From Treponema sp. (lineage in GTDB: Bacteria > Spirochaetota > Spirochaetia > Treponematales > Treponemataceae): 5,784 bases of DNA. The stretch lies in the NCBI GenBank assembly GCA_003455655.1, contig DMQP01000188.1, positions 1-5,784 on the forward strand. The letters run 5' to 3'. The notes below the pieces were generated by a model. The model did not search any database. It worked only from the letters and a program-made list of their open reading frames with translations, and was not told where the DNA came from. Made by a program: the position numbers and the translations under genes. Shown one piece after another: positions 5,592-5,784 of the stretch (position 1 is its first letter; the number at the start of each line of letters is the position of its first letter).

Positions 5592-5678
5592 GGAAAGATG
5601 TCCGAGTGGTTTAAGGTACATCCTTGGAAGGGATGCGTGGGTGCAAGTCCACCTGGGGTTCGAATCCCCATCTTTCCG
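5592..5678 (+). tRNA. tRNA-Ser(GGA)
   Basis: The acceptor stem GGAAAGA (5592-5598) pairs perfectly with TCTTTCC (5671-5677) and the discriminator is G5678. The anticodon stem CATCC/GGATG (5619-5623 with 5631-5635) encloses TTGGAAG with anticodon GGA at 5626-5628, reading UCC and UCU. The long variable arm (GTGG...CCAC pairing, about 5637-5653) and T-loop TTCGAAT complete a serine class II tRNA. No CCA is encoded. It follows directly after a T9 tract, and the SRP RNA begins 4 bases after its end, so the two are cut from one transcript. Confidence 0.95.
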
Positions 5679-5682
5679 ATTT

Positions 5683-5778
5683 GTCCAGATGCTCTGCACA
5701 GTGCAGCCAGAAAACCCCGTCAGATCCGGAAGGAAGCAGCGGTATTTGGATTGTAATGGTGCCGGAGATTATCTGGAC
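5683..5778 (+). ncRNA. ffs: Signal recognition particle RNA, small bacterial (4.5S-like) type
   Basis: This RNA of about 96 bases binds Ffh and helps target nascent membrane and secreted proteins to the membrane. The universally conserved apical domain is present at 5719-5740, with the GGAA tetraloop and the GGAAGGAAGCAGC core (5728-5740) that contacts the Ffh M domain. The ends pair perfectly: GTCCAGAT (5683-5690) with ATCTGGAC (5771-5778). Between them further helix segments are visible, such as GCAC/GTGC and CCAxAAAxCC/GGTxTTTGG, so the molecule is one long hairpin without an Alu domain. A T-run (5779-5784) begins at once and is cut by the window edge; it probably serves as the terminator tract. 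The nearest promoter clearly seen is the consensus one at 5167-5204. In many bacteria dnaX follows this gene. Confidence 0.95.
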
Positions 5779-5784
5779 TTTTTT

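Noticed and set aside
5430..5699. 89-codon open frame on the minus strand across the tRNA region
   Set aside because: It is antisense to tRNA-Arg, tRNA-Ser and the start of the SRP RNA. Its peptide pieces such as G-D-S-N-P-R and R-F-E-R-A-T-P-T-S are the well-known artefact of translating tRNA genes backwards.
1..5784. CRISPR array, insertion sequence, integrase, phage or defence genes
   Set aside because: No regularly spaced repeats, terminal inverted repeats, target duplications or relevant protein motifs were seen. The tRNA genes are intact and no duplicated tRNA end suggests an integrated element within the window.

Overview
The window looks like a piece of a moderately AT-rich spirochaete chromosome, most likely Treponema or a close relative. 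This is inferred from gene style: a lipoprotein sugar-binding protein next to an LplC-type permease, the TPR lipoprotein, ThyX, and tRNAs with no encoded CCA. No single marker proves the genus. The region reads as core chromosome. I found no transposase, integrase, phage gene, CRISPR array or toxin-antitoxin pair.

Layout from left to right. (1) 1-2247, plus strand: the 3' end of a carbohydrate ABC permease, then a 571-residue lipoprotein solute-binding protein with its own promoter-like sequence and strong ribosome binding site, closed by a clear intrinsic terminator. (2) 2272-3062, plus strand: a single class I SAM-dependent methyltransferase gene behind a good sigma-70-type promoter. Its stop overlaps the stop of the next, convergent gene by 12 bases. 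(3) 5164 down to 3051, minus strand: a three-gene operon in transcription order of a DUF308/HdeD-like six-helix membrane protein, thyX (flavin-dependent thymidylate synthase), and a small TPR lipoprotein. The intergenic gaps are 16 and 2 bases, and the operon has a TTGTCG-17-TATACT promoter. (4) 5167-5784, plus strand: a stable-RNA cluster, transcribed divergently from the thyX operon from a perfect TTGACA-17-TATAAT promoter. It holds tRNA-Ser(UGA), tRNA-Ser(GCU), tRNA-Arg(GCG), tRNA-Ser(GGA) and, only 4 bases later, the small bacterial SRP RNA (ffs), which reaches the window edge.

How the parts work together: the binding protein captures a sugar or oligosaccharide outside the inner membrane and hands it to the permease pair (one partner lies upstream, outside the window). 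No ATPase is visible, so it lies elsewhere or is shared. ThyX makes dTMP. The RNA cluster supplies three of the serine isoacceptors, one arginine tRNA and the RNA core of the signal recognition particle.

I do not see a convincing new biological system here. The items most worth a second look are the GCG anticodon of the arginine tRNA, the inverted repeat plus T9 tract placed directly before tRNA-Ser(GGA), the maximal promoter of the RNA cluster with its doubled -35 box, and the altered SAM-binding motif of the methyltransferase.
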